In this document: in pieces, positions 43,505 through 54,385 of the stretch
How positions within the stretch are numbered: the first letter of the stretch is position 1
How the letters are laid out: every line of letters starts with the position of its first letter
Source: Gemmatimonadaceae bacterium
GTDB lineage: Bacteria; Gemmatimonadota; Gemmatimonadetes; Gemmatimonadales; Gemmatimonadaceae
NCBI GenBank assembly: GCA_020851455.1
Contig: JADZCT010000038.1
Location: forward strand, 1-64,000
Direction: 5' to 3'
DNA: 64,000 nt
Position numbers and translations under genes: made by a program
Notes under the pieces: generated by a model
Told to the model about the DNA's origin: nothing
Databases searched by the model: none
Seen by the model: the letters and a program-made list of their open reading frames with translations, nothing else

Positions 43505-44278
43505 TCAGCCGGCCGGGATCCCCCACTTCGCGAAGGCCGCGCGCCTCCGCCCCACGAGGACGGGGCTCTCGAACGGGCGCACGAGCGTAACGCCCGCAAC
43601 GAACCCGCCCACGTGCGCCCAGAACGCCACTCCCCCGGTGGCCGACTGCTGGCTGGCAAGCATCTCCGGAAGGCCGCTCAGGAGTTGCGAGGCGAACCAC
43701 CAGATGAGCACCGCCCATGCCGGAAAGGCGATGATGGGGAAGATGATGAGGAGGGGGAAGAGCATCTTCACCCGGACTCGCGGGAATAGGACGAGGTACG
43801 CGCCCATCACGCCGGAGATCGCCCCCGAGGCCCCCACGGTCGGCACGGGGGATGCCGGGTTTACCGCCACCTGCGCCGCGCTCGCCGCCAGCCCGCAGAT
43901 GAGGTAGAACACGACGAAGCGCATGCGCCCCATGACGTCCTCGACGTTGTTCCCGAAGACCCAGAAGAAGAGCGCGTTGCCGAGGAGGTGGAGCCAGCCG
44001 GCGTGAAGGAAGATCGAGATGAAAGGAGTGAGCCAGTTGACCGGCTCGCGATCCACGACGCACGACAGGCCGGACGCTATGGGGATCGCCATGCCGACGG
44101 GAGCCCGGCCCGTGATCTCCCCGGGCACGAGCCCGAGGTTGCAGATGCTGGCCGCGAGCGTGTAGGCGCTGAAGCCGGCGTCCTGCACCACCACCCAGAC
44201 GAACCCCATCGCAAGGAGGATCCCGATCGTAGCGACCGGGGTCCGCAGCGTAGGGTTCTCGTCGGCGATAGGAATCAT
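43505..44278 (-). CDS. Rhomboid-family intramembrane serine protease
   Basis: A 257-residue polytopic protein with six or so membrane helices. Rhomboid catalytic features: the first-loop [20 protein letters not shown], the nucleophile in [14 protein letters not shown], and the His in [10 protein letters not shown]. Arg/Lys-rich cytoplasmic tail. It would cleave membrane-tethered substrates; none is evident nearby. It is divergent from dnaK across about 206 bp, the longest gap in this half of the window. The 167 bp after its stop, up to the DUF47 start, hold nothing I recognise. Confidence 0.93.
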   Translation of the reverse strand: MIPIADENPTLRTPVATIGILLAMGFVWVVVQDAGFSAYTLAASICNLGLVPGEITGRAPVGMAIPIASGLSCVVDREPVNWLTPFISIFLHAGWLHLLGNALFFWVFGNNVEDVMGRMRFVVFYLICGLAASAAQVAVNPASPVPTVGASGAISGVMGAYLVLFPRVRVKMLFPLLIIFPIIAFPAWAVLIWWFASQLLSGLPEMLASQQSATGGVAFWAHVGGFVAGVTLVRPFESPVLVGRRRAAFAKWGIPAG

Positions 44279-44484
44279 CGGGCGAACGGGAATCTATGCC
44301 GCGGCGGCAACTGCCAAAATGCCACCTGCCAGTACTCTTCCTCGCCGCTGACTCCTTGCCGATTTGGCACGGATATCTGGCCCCTAACTTGCGCCATCAT
44401 GACGCGATCGCACATCGAGCGGCGCAGGAGGCGCGCATTGCCGCCGGCGCCAGGACAAGCCAGCAGGAAACACCGAGGAATCAA

Positions 44485-46413
<1,929 letters not shown>

Positions 46414-46417
46414 ATTT

Positions 46418-46457
46418 CACTCGGGAGGCGGCGGAAACTTCCGCCGCCTCCCGAGTG
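46418..46457 (+). terminator. Strong hairpin between dnaK and htrA
   Basis: A near-perfect 19-bp inverted repeat (CACTCGGGAGGCGGCGGAA paired with its complement around AC) starts five bases after the dnaK stop. No T-run follows. It probably terminates or attenuates dnaK transcription before htrA, or stabilises the dnaK 3' end. Confidence 0.75.
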
Positions 46458-46496
46458 TCTGAGAGAGAACCCCTTCCTGTGCAGGGATACGCCGCA

Positions 46497-48095
46497 ATGC
46501 AGACGTCAGTCAACCGCGCCCGCGTCCTCGCGATCGCGACCACCGCGTTCGTCGCGGGAATCGTGTTCGCGTCCTCGATGGACTGGACCTCCCTGCTCGG
46601 GGCGCAGCCGCGTACGGCGCCCGTGGTGAGCATGGCCGGCCCCGGCGGCCCCGACATCCAGGGCGGGTTCGTCGCCATCGCCGACCAGGTCACACCCGCC
46701 GTGGTGGCAATCCAGGCCGTCCGCGACCCGAAGCCGGTCGCCAGCAACCGCGGGCAGCCAAGGACGCAGGAAGAACTGCTCCGGCAGTTCTTCGGCCGGC
46801 CCGATGACGACGCGGGCCCGGTGAACTCATCGGGCACCGGGTTCATCGTCAGCAAGGACGGGTACGTCCTCACCAACAACCACGTGGTCGCCGGGATGGA
46901 CCGGATCACGGTCTCGCTCACCGACCGGCGCGTGTTCAAGGCCAGGGTGATCGGCCGTGATCCGCAGACCGATGTGGCGGTGATCAAGATTGACGGCAGC
47001 AATCTTCCCACCGTGACACTCGGCGACGACAACGCGACGCGGGTTGGCGAGTGGGTGCTGGCGATCGGTAACCCGCTCGGCCTCGACTTCACCGTTACAG
47101 CCGGGATCGTGAGCGCCAAGGGGCGATCGAGCGAACTCCAGTCCCTGCGGCAGAGTTCGTACGCCATCCAGGACTTCATCCAGACCGACGCGGCAATCAA
47201 CCCGGGCAACTCGGGCGGGCCGCTGGTGAACGCGCGCGGCCAGGTGATCGGCATCAACTCGGCAATCGCCAGCCGGACGGGCACATACAGCGGCTACGGA
47301 TTCGCGATCCCGATCACGCTTGCCAAGACGGTGATGGACGACATCGTCGCGCACGGCCGCGTGCGGCGCGCGATCATGGGCGCCTCGATGAGCGAAGTGA
47401 ACGCCGAGGATGCCGCGATCAACGGGCTCAAGCAGATTGCCGGCGCCAAGATCCAGGATCTCTGCGTGGCGGACCCGCAGACCGGCGCGTGCACCGTCGA
47501 GGGCCCCGCGGAGAAGGCGGGAGTCGAGCGCGGCGACATCGTCGTGGGCGTTGACGGCCAGCCGATTGACCAGGTCAGCACGCTGCAGCGGGTCCTCCGC
47601 GGCCGGCAGCCCGGCGACGTTGTCTCCCTCGACATCGTTCGCTATGGCGACAAGAAGACGATCAAGGTGAAGCTCGCCGAGGCGCCCTCCGACGATGCCC
47701 GCCCCGTGGCCGCGGCCACGCCGCACCCCGAAAGCGAGGGTGCAGTTCCGGGCGCGGCGGCGGTGCCGAAAATCGGCGTGTCCGTCGAGACGCTTACCCC
47801 GAAGGGCGCCGAGTCACGGCGCCTTCCTGGCGGCCTGAAGGGCGTCGTGGTTGCGTCCGTCACGCCCGGCTCGGACGCCGAGGGGAAACTGTTCGAGGAC
47901 GACGTGATCGTCGAGGTGCGCATTCCGGGCAGCGGCGGCGCCACGCGGACGCCGGTAGCCACGGTGGCCGAACTGCAAAAAGAGATCGGCAAGGTTCGGA
48001 CTGGCCAGTACGTGAGCCTGCTGGTTCGGCGCGTGAGTGACCCACGCACGGGCGCGACGGTCACGAGCGTGGTGAACCTGAAGGTGGGCGAGTAG
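46497..48095 (+). CDS. HtrA/DegP-family periplasmic serine protease with two PDZ domains
   Basis: A 532-residue envelope protease-chaperone. N-terminal membrane anchor or signal (residues 9-26), then the trypsin-like domain: His in LTNNHVVAGMD, Asp in DPQTDVAVIKI, Ser in NPGNSGGPLVN. The first PDZ follows (VEGPAEKAGVERGDIVVGVDG), then a linker of Ala/Pro, and a second PDZ (GVVVASVTPGSDAEGKLFEDDVIVEV). A cysteine pair in LCVADPQTGACTVEG sits inside PDZ1 and could be a disulfide. The ATG at 46497 is preferred; GTG at 46479 is possible. It follows dnaK after a strong hairpin. Confidence 0.95.
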   Translation: MQTSVNRARVLAIATTAFVAGIVFASSMDWTSLLGAQPRTAPVVSMAGPGGPDIQGGFVAIADQVTPAVVAIQAVRDPKPVASNRGQPRTQEELLRQFFGRPDDDAGPVNSSGTGFIVSKDGYVLTNNHVVAGMDRITVSLTDRRVFKARVIGRDPQTDVAVIKIDGSNLPTVTLGDDNATRVGEWVLAIGNPLGLDFTVTAGIVSAKGRSSELQSLRQSSYAIQDFIQTDAAINPGNSGGPLVNARGQVIGINSAIASRTGTYSGYGFAIPITLAKTVMDDIVAHGRVRRAIMGASMSEVNAEDAAINGLKQIAGAKIQDLCVADPQTGACTVEGPAEKAGVERGDIVVGVDGQPIDQVSTLQRVLRGRQPGDVVSLDIVRYGDKKTIKVKLAEAPSDDARPVAAATPHPESEGAVPGAAAVPKIGVSVETLTPKGAESRRLPGGLKGVVVASVTPGSDAEGKLFEDDVIVEVRIPGSGGATRTPVATVAELQKEIGKVRTGQYVSLLVRRVSDPRTGATVTSVVNLKVGE

Positions 48096-48115
48096 GCGCC
48101 AGGATCGAGCAGGCT

Positions 48116-48197
48116 GCGGGAGTGGCGGAACTGGCAGACGCGCAGGACTTAGGATCCTGTGGGGCAACCCGTCCGGGTTCGACTCCCGGCTCTCGCA
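48116..48197 (+). tRNA. tRNA-Leu(TAG)
   Basis: A complete class II tRNA: acceptor GCGGGAG with CTCTCGC (one G-U pair), D-arm GGCGGAACTGGCAGACGC, anticodon stem CAGGA/TCCTG around CTTAGGA giving anticodon TAG, long variable arm GTGGGGCAACCCGT, and T-arm CCGGGTTCGACTCCCGG. It is 82 bases with discriminator A and no encoded CCA. It lies between htrA and tig. Confidence 0.96.
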
Positions 48198-48255
48198 CTG
48201 AGGCAGGCAAGACCCGCGTTGCAGGGCGTCCCGGCGGACCACTGCGGCCGCCTGG

Positions 48256-48261
48256 TATCTT
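48256..48261 (+). promoter_or_regulatory. Possible -10 box upstream of tig
   Basis: TATCTT lies about 60 bases before the tig start in the short gap after tRNA-Leu. A perfect 12-bp palindrome GGCCAATTGGCC at 48291-48302 follows, and could be an operator in the leader. Both are by inspection only. Confidence 0.3.
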
Positions 48262-48321
48262 TCGCGTGAGGCACGCAGCGCAGGCAATCCGGCCAATTGG
48301 CCTTTCCGCAATTCAGCATCC

Positions 48322-49566
48322 ATGGACATTCAGGTAACAGACCGCAAGTCGCAGGGCGCGGAACGCCGGCTGCGAGTGAGCATCAGCGCCGAGACCGTCA
48401 CGGAGGCGCGGGAGCGCGCCGCCACGCGGGTTGCGAAGCAGGTTCGCATCCCCGGCTTCCGCCCGGGCAAGGCGCCGCCGAACGTCGTGCGCAAGCAGTT
48501 CGCCGAGGCAATCCGGCAGGAAGCGCTGGACACGCTCATGCGCGAAGCGTACCAGCAGGTGATCGAGTCCGAGAAGATCGAGCCCGTCACGCAGCCGCAC
48601 GCCCACGGGGTGAGCTACGAGGACGGTCAGCCGCTGACGTTCGAGCTTCACTGCGAGGTGCGCCCCGACATCGCACTGAACCGGATCGAGGGGTTCCGGG
48701 TGAGGCGTCCGTCGGCGACCGTTGACGACGCCGCGGTTCAGGCGCAGCTCGACCACCTTCGCGACCAGAAAGCGGCGTGGACGCCGGCCGGAGGACGGCC
48801 GCACGAGGGCGACCTCGTCACTGTGAGGCTCGCCATCACCGGCGGCGACGATGCCACCGGCACGGCCAAGGAGTACCACCTCGTGCTGGGCGCCGGACAG
48901 GTGATCGCGGCGATCGAGGAGCTCATCATGGAACTCGAACCCGGCGGCACGGTCGAACGTTCCGTGCGGTGGCCGGACGACTTCCCCGACGAGGCGCAGC
49001 GCGGCAAGGCCAGGGACGTTCGCGTCGAGCTGGCCGAGGTGAAGCGCAAGTCGCTGCCGGCGCTCGACGACGCGCTCGCGCGCGAACTGGGCGACTTCGA
49101 TACGTTGGACGCGCTTCGCACGACAGTGCGCAACGACCTCGCGGCGCATGCCGCGCGGGAAGCCGACGCCGCGGTTCGCGGGGCGCTGATGGACGAGATC
49201 CTCGCCGCCAACGCCTTCGACGTGCCGCCGAGCTGGGTGCGCCGCCTCATCGAGGCATACGCTGAGGCGTACCAGATCGGCGAGGCCGAGCTGGAGAAGT
49301 TCGCGGGGGACTTCGGGCCAACGGCCGAGCGTCAGGTTCGGCGCGACCTGGCGATCGGGGCGATTGCCGAACGTGAATCGCTGGCGGCGAGCGAGGCGGA
49401 CATTGACGCGAAGATCGCCGAACTGGCGGAGAAGCGCGGTTCGAAGCCCGGCGAGGTTTACGCCGCGCTGCAGAAGTCCGGACAGATCAAGGAGATCGAG
49501 CGGGGCATCACCGAAGAACGCGTGTTTGCGTGGCTCCAGGAACGCAACACGGTGGAGCAGGCGTGA
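48322..49566 (+). CDS. tig: Trigger factor
   Basis: Ribosome-bound chaperone and prolyl isomerase. The 414 residues have the ribosome-binding loop in [20 protein letters not shown], a PPIase (FKBP) domain in the middle around [13 protein letters not shown] and [16 protein letters not shown], and a long helical C-terminal chaperone arm. It is the first of tig-clpP-clpX, a widely conserved order linking folding and degradation. The next gene clpP begins 95 bases after its stop. No clear Shine-Dalgarno sequence precedes the ATG. Confidence 0.96.
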   Translation: MDIQVTDRKSQGAERRLRVSISAETVTEARERAATRVAKQVRIPGFRPGKAPPNVVRKQFAEAIRQEALDTLMREAYQQVIESEKIEPVTQPHAHGVSYEDGQPLTFELHCEVRPDIALNRIEGFRVRRPSATVDDAAVQAQLDHLRDQKAAWTPAGGRPHEGDLVTVRLAITGGDDATGTAKEYHLVLGAGQVIAAIEELIMELEPGGTVERSVRWPDDFPDEAQRGKARDVRVELAEVKRKSLPALDDALARELGDFDTLDALRTTVRNDLAAHAAREADAAVRGALMDEILAANAFDVPPSWVRRLIEAYAEAYQIGEAELEKFAGDFGPTAERQVRRDLAIGAIAERESLAASEADIDAKIAELAEKRGSKPGEVYAALQKSGQIKEIERGITEERVFAWLQERNTVEQA

Positions 49567-49661
49567 GCGCAGGGGGTGGCGCGCCTCGCAGTCACCACGG
49601 CGAATCCGCCCTGAGTACGGCGGGGCTGGCCAGCGGCCCGGCACACCAACAGGAACCATCA

Positions 49662-50282
49662 ATGCCCATTATCCCGAATCCCTACGTCATCGAACGGTCG
49701 AGCCGCGGCGAGCGGAGCTACGACGTCTATTCACGGCTCCTGATGGACCGCATCATCGTCCTCGGCACGCCGGTGAACGATGACGTGGCCAACATGATCA
49801 TCGCGCAGCTCCTGTTCCTCGACGCCGACAACCCCGGCAGGGACATCTACCTCTACATCAACTCCCCCGGTGGCGTGGTGTCGAGCGGGATGGCAATCTA
49901 CGACACGATGCAGTTCCTCCGGTCGCCGGTGGCCACGATCTGCATGGGAATGGCTGCCTCGATGGGCTCGTTCCTGCTCGCGGCAGGCAGGAAAGGCAAG
50001 CGGTCTGCCCTCCCCCACTCGCGCATCATGATCCACCAGCCGTCGGGCGGCGCGCAGGGAACTGCCGCCGACATCGAGATCCAGGCCAAGGAGATCCTCT
50101 ACCTCCGCAACCAGATGAACCACCTGTACGCCAAGCATACCGGGCGCCCGGTGGAGCAGATCGAGCGCGACATGGAGCGGGACTTCTTCATGTCGGCCGA
50201 GGAGGCGAAGGAATACGGCATCATTGACACTGTCATAACGCAGTCGCCGGAGATGGCCAAGGAGCATGCGGCAGCGAAGTAG
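49662..50282 (+). CDS. clpP: ATP-dependent Clp protease proteolytic subunit ClpP
   Basis: The 206-residue serine peptidase that forms the double-ring chamber used by ClpX. Seen: [17 protein letters not shown] at the start, [18 protein letters not shown], the nucleophile in [16 protein letters not shown], His in [11 protein letters not shown] and the Asp region in [18 protein letters not shown]. Start ATG with AGGAA a few bases upstream. It lies between tig and clpX. Confidence 0.97.
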   Translation: MPIIPNPYVIERSSRGERSYDVYSRLLMDRIIVLGTPVNDDVANMIIAQLLFLDADNPGRDIYLYINSPGGVVSSGMAIYDTMQFLRSPVATICMGMAASMGSFLLAAGRKGKRSALPHSRIMIHQPSGGAQGTAADIEIQAKEILYLRNQMNHLYAKHTGRPVEQIERDMERDFFMSAEEAKEYGIIDTVITQSPEMAKEHAAAK

Positions 50283-50416
50283 CCGCCCGTGGCGCGTTGT
50301 CGTTCGGCGTTCCGCGGGGTAGTGTTACGGGAGGGGCCGTGGCGCGTCGAACAAGGCGCCCCGGCGGCCGCCGGTTGGCACCTGTTTCAGCGCAGTGCAC
50401 GCACGCCAGGATCACC

Positions 50417-51673
<1,257 letters not shown>

Positions 51674-51737
51674 CATCCCGACTGCGGGGCGCTCCGCGCG
51701 CCACCCTGCCCCGGCGGACGCGCCGGCCGATCCGCTG

Positions 51738-52343
51738 GTGATCCGGAGTCTCGAGTTCCTCGGTGGAATGGCCGAGGCCGGCGGCTGGCGCCCCGAGCCC
51801 ACCCTGCCGGAGGTCGCATTCGCCGGCCGCAGCAACGTAGGCAAGTCGTCGCTGCTGAATCGGCTCGTGCGGCGGAAGTCGCTGGCGAGGGTGAGCACCA
51901 CGCCAGGCCGCACCCGCGAGATCAACTTCTTCCGCGTGAACGACCGCTTCGTGATCGCCGACCTTCCCGGCTACGGCTACGCGCGGGTCGCCAAGGCGCG
52001 CCGTGCGTCATGGCGCCCACTCATCGAGGGTTACCTTCGCGGGAGCGCAGGCCTGCGCGGCGTGGTGCTGCTTGTTGACGCTCGCCATGCGCCGTCACCG
52101 GACGATCACTCGATGATGGCTTACCTCGCGGAGATCGGAGCCCCGACGCTCGTGGCTCTGACGAAGATGGACAAGCTCCCGCCGCGCGAGCGGGGGGCCC
52201 GGGCAGCCGCGCTTGCGGAAGCGCTGGGAGTCGGCGAGGATCAGGTCGTGTCAACGAGCGCGCAGGACGGATCGGGCCGTGATGAACTCGCAGAGGCAGT
52301 AGTGGCGCTGCTCGACGCGCCGCCGTGGCGGGAAGCGCTGTGA
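51738..52343 (+). CDS. engB: Ribosome-biogenesis GTPase EngB/YsxC
   Basis: Small GTPase for late large-subunit assembly. The 201 residues: [14 protein letters not shown], then the G1 motif [19 protein letters not shown], a G2-type [12 protein letters not shown]3 [11 protein letters not shown]4 TKMDKL and G5-like STSAQDG. The start is GTG. Its stop overlaps the next gene as GTGA. The location after clpX (and often lon) is common for this gene. Confidence 0.95.
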   Translation: MIRSLEFLGGMAEAGGWRPEPTLPEVAFAGRSNVGKSSLLNRLVRRKSLARVSTTPGRTREINFFRVNDRFVIADLPGYGYARVAKARRASWRPLIEGYLRGSAGLRGVVLLVDARHAPSPDDHSMMAYLAEIGAPTLVALTKMDKLPPRERGARAAALAEALGVGEDQVVSTSAQDGSGRDELAEAVVALLDAPPWREAL

Positions 52344-53077
52344 AGCCGGCCGCTTCGCCGGGGCCGCCGAGCGCTCCAGGGCGGCGCGCGCTGGCGGCCT
52401 CCCTCGCAGCAACATTCCTGTTGCCGACGATGCTGCGTGCACAGCAGCCGCCCGGCGACACGGGCTCTGCAGCCGCGCGCACTCTCGTGCCGGCAGGGTA
52501 TGGCTCGCTCCGGCGGGAAGACGTCGCCATCGAGGTTCGCGACGACGGGCTCACGATTCGCGCGATCCCGCTCGAGGAAGGCATCATCAGGACGCTCGCG
52601 CCGGATTCATACCAGTCGCTGCACGCCCTACGCGAGCGGGTGGCCCCTCAGCTCGCGCGCGTTGCCGCGCGTACGGGCCTGCAAACGGTGCAGGCGTGGC
52701 ACGTGCAGTTCTTCAACGTGCGGCAGGGCGACGCACGCTACGACCCGCGCGGCATGCAGGTGCGCAGCGCCGGCCGCGACTTCCGCCCGCTCGACGTGCT
52801 GCCACTCGTTCCCGGCTACGACGACGGCCGCCTCGCCCAGGGGCGCGCGGTTGACGCCGTCTTCGTGTTCGACCCGGCAATCGCGCTCGACCAGCCGCTC
52901 ACGGTGACGCTCGGCGCCCAGCAGTCCACGGCGTGGTCGGACGTGCTGCTGCAGCGGCTCGACCGTGAGCGCACCGCGATCTGGTCGCGCGCCGCCGCCA
53001 ACCGCAAGCCGACGTCAACCGAGGAACGCTATCCATGGCAACCAGGCCGCTTCGCAAGCTCGATCCCGCACCCGTAG
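52340..53077 (+). CDS. Hypothetical exported protein
   Basis: A 245-residue protein with a signal peptide (Ala/Leu-rich core ending near LRAQQPP). The mature part is soluble, Arg-rich and of mixed alpha/beta character, with WHVQFFNVRQGDARYDPRGM and VFDPAIALDQPLTVTLGAQQS as its more distinctive stretches. I do not recognise a family. The GTG start overlaps the engB stop, and its own 3' end overlaps the acetyltransferase gene by 43 bases, so the three are probably one transcript. Confidence 0.65.
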   Translation: MKPAASPGPPSAPGRRALAASLAATFLLPTMLRAQQPPGDTGSAAARTLVPAGYGSLRREDVAIEVRDDGLTIRAIPLEEGIIRTLAPDSYQSLHALRERVAPQLARVAARTGLQTVQAWHVQFFNVRQGDARYDPRGMQVRSAGRDFRPLDVLPLVPGYDDGRLAQGRAVDAVFVFDPAIALDQPLTVTLGAQQSTAWSDVLLQRLDRERTAIWSRAAANRKPTSTEERYPWQPGRFASSIPHP

Positions 53078-53880
53078 CCACCGCGGCCGACGCATGGCTT
53101 GAACGGGTCGAGGCGTCGCTCTCCAACGCCGGGCTCGACCGGGCCGAGTTCTGCCGCACCACGCTGTGCGACCTGGCGTACCCGCAGTACTCGGCGAACT
53201 GGGCAGAGGCAGTCAACGACACGCGGCTGCCGCTCGGGACGCGCCTTGCGCTCAGCGCGCTCGACCCCCGCAACGTCACACTCGAGCCCGAGTACTACGC
53301 CGAGTGCGACGACGCGCGGTTCCAGGCGGTGAAGCCGCTCCTCTGGCTCTGGTACTCATTCGACCGGCTGCCGATCGGCGGGCAGAACGTGGACCTCGGA
53401 GTGCGGCTGCGCCGCCTCCTCGCGCCGCGGATCTTCAAGCGGTGCGGCGAACGATTCAAGGCGTTCCAGCACGTGGAGTTCTCGTTCGGGTACAACGTGG
53501 AGTGCGGGGACGACGCCGTGATCCACCGGCACGTGCTGCTGGACGACCGTGGCGGGATCGTGATGGGCAACAAGGTTTCCATCAGCGACTACGCGAACAT
53601 CTACAGCCACACTCACAGCATCGTGGACGCCGTTGACGTGACCAACGCGCCAACCGTGCTCGAGGACGGCGTCCGCGTTACCTACCATGCGACGGTGCTG
53701 GCCGGCGTGCGGGTTGGCGTGCAGGGAATGGTAGGCGCCGTTGCCGTTGCAACCAAGGACGTGAGGCCGTACCACGTGAACGTGGGGATTCCGGCAAAGA
53801 GCGTGCGGGTGAAGCCCAACGCCCCTAAGGATGCGTGGGACCCCGCACGCACCGCGCACGCCAGCGGGCGGGCCGACTAG
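53035..53880 (+). CDS. Left-handed beta-helix acyltransferase
   Basis: A 281-residue hexapeptide-repeat (LbH) O-acetyltransferase-like protein. The first 130 residues are helical and family-specific. From about 155 the beta-helix coils are seen: HVEFSFGYNVECGDDAVI, HRHVLLDDRGGIVMGNKVSISDYANI, the active-site-like YSHTHSI, VRVTYHATVLAGVRVGVQGMVGAVAVATKDV, and the closing NVGIPAKSVRVKP typical of maltose/galactoside acetyltransferases. It probably acetylates a sugar or glycan; acceptor unknown. It starts 43 bases inside the preceding gene. Confidence 0.85.
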   Translation: MATRPLRKLDPAPVATAADAWLERVEASLSNAGLDRAEFCRTTLCDLAYPQYSANWAEAVNDTRLPLGTRLALSALDPRNVTLEPEYYAECDDARFQAVKPLLWLWYSFDRLPIGGQNVDLGVRLRRLLAPRIFKRCGERFKAFQHVEFSFGYNVECGDDAVIHRHVLLDDRGGIVMGNKVSISDYANIYSHTHSIVDAVDVTNAPTVLEDGVRVTYHATVLAGVRVGVQGMVGAVAVATKDVRPYHVNVGIPAKSVRVKPNAPKDAWDPARTAHASGRAD

Positions 53881-53887
53881 GCCGCCG

Positions 53888-54364
53888 CTACCTGCCGCGG
53901 GGCCTGGCAACGAGAAGCACGTCCTCGGTGACGCCAGCGTCACCCGTGCGGAGCATCCAGGCGATTTGGCGGAGCAGTTCGTGGGTCCGTGGCCAGGCGA
54001 GATACGTGCGGGCCGTGCCGAACGCCGCCCAGCGCCCTCGAACATGCTCGGCGCTCAACCGGAACCGCTCACCCGTGACGACCGCGGCGAACGCCACTGC
54101 CAGCTGGACTGCGTCGGCCTTGGGCAGGAAGAACGGATTCACGCCAATGCTGTAGACCCGTTCGGGCACCAATCCGGTTTCCTCGCGCACCTCGCGCAAC
54201 GCGGCCTGGACCGGCGTTTCGCCTTTCTCGATGTGGCCGTGAATGACTTCCCACGCACCCGGACTCCTCGTGCCCTGTGCGCGCTCGAGCGTGAGCACGC
54301 GCCACGCTCGCCCCACCCGCCTTATCACGGCAACTTCCACGACGCCTGGCACTACCGTAGTCAC
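53888..54364 (-). CDS. Nudix hydrolase
   Basis: A 158-residue Nudix protein that hydrolyses a nucleoside diphosphate linked to another group. The Nudix box is intact: GHIEKGETPVQAALREVREE followed by TGL (G-x5-E-x7-REVxEExGL). The family also includes dihydroneopterin triphosphate and MutT-like enzymes; the substrate cannot be read from sequence. GTG start. It follows the PilB-receiver gene by 21 bp on the same strand and converges on the acetyltransferase. Confidence 0.9.
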   Translation of the reverse strand: MTTVVPGVVEVAVIRRVGRAWRVLTLERAQGTRSPGAWEVIHGHIEKGETPVQAALREVREETGLVPERVYSIGVNPFFLPKADAVQLAVAFAAVVTGERFRLSAEHVRGRWAAFGTARTYLAWPRTHELLRQIAWMLRTGDAGVTEDVLLVARPRGR

Positions 54365-54385
54365 AGGTGCCCGCCCCCTGCCGCC

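Noticed and set aside
44279-44484. CIRCE operator or sigma-54 promoter before dnaK
   Set aside because: I looked for TTAGCACTC-N9-GAGTGCTAA and for TGGCAC-N5-TTGC. Only a loose TGGCAC and a short inverted repeat are present.
48122-48337. Small open frame reading MAELADAQDLGSCG
   Set aside because: It is a translation of the tRNA-Leu gene at 48116-48197, a well-known annotation artefact.
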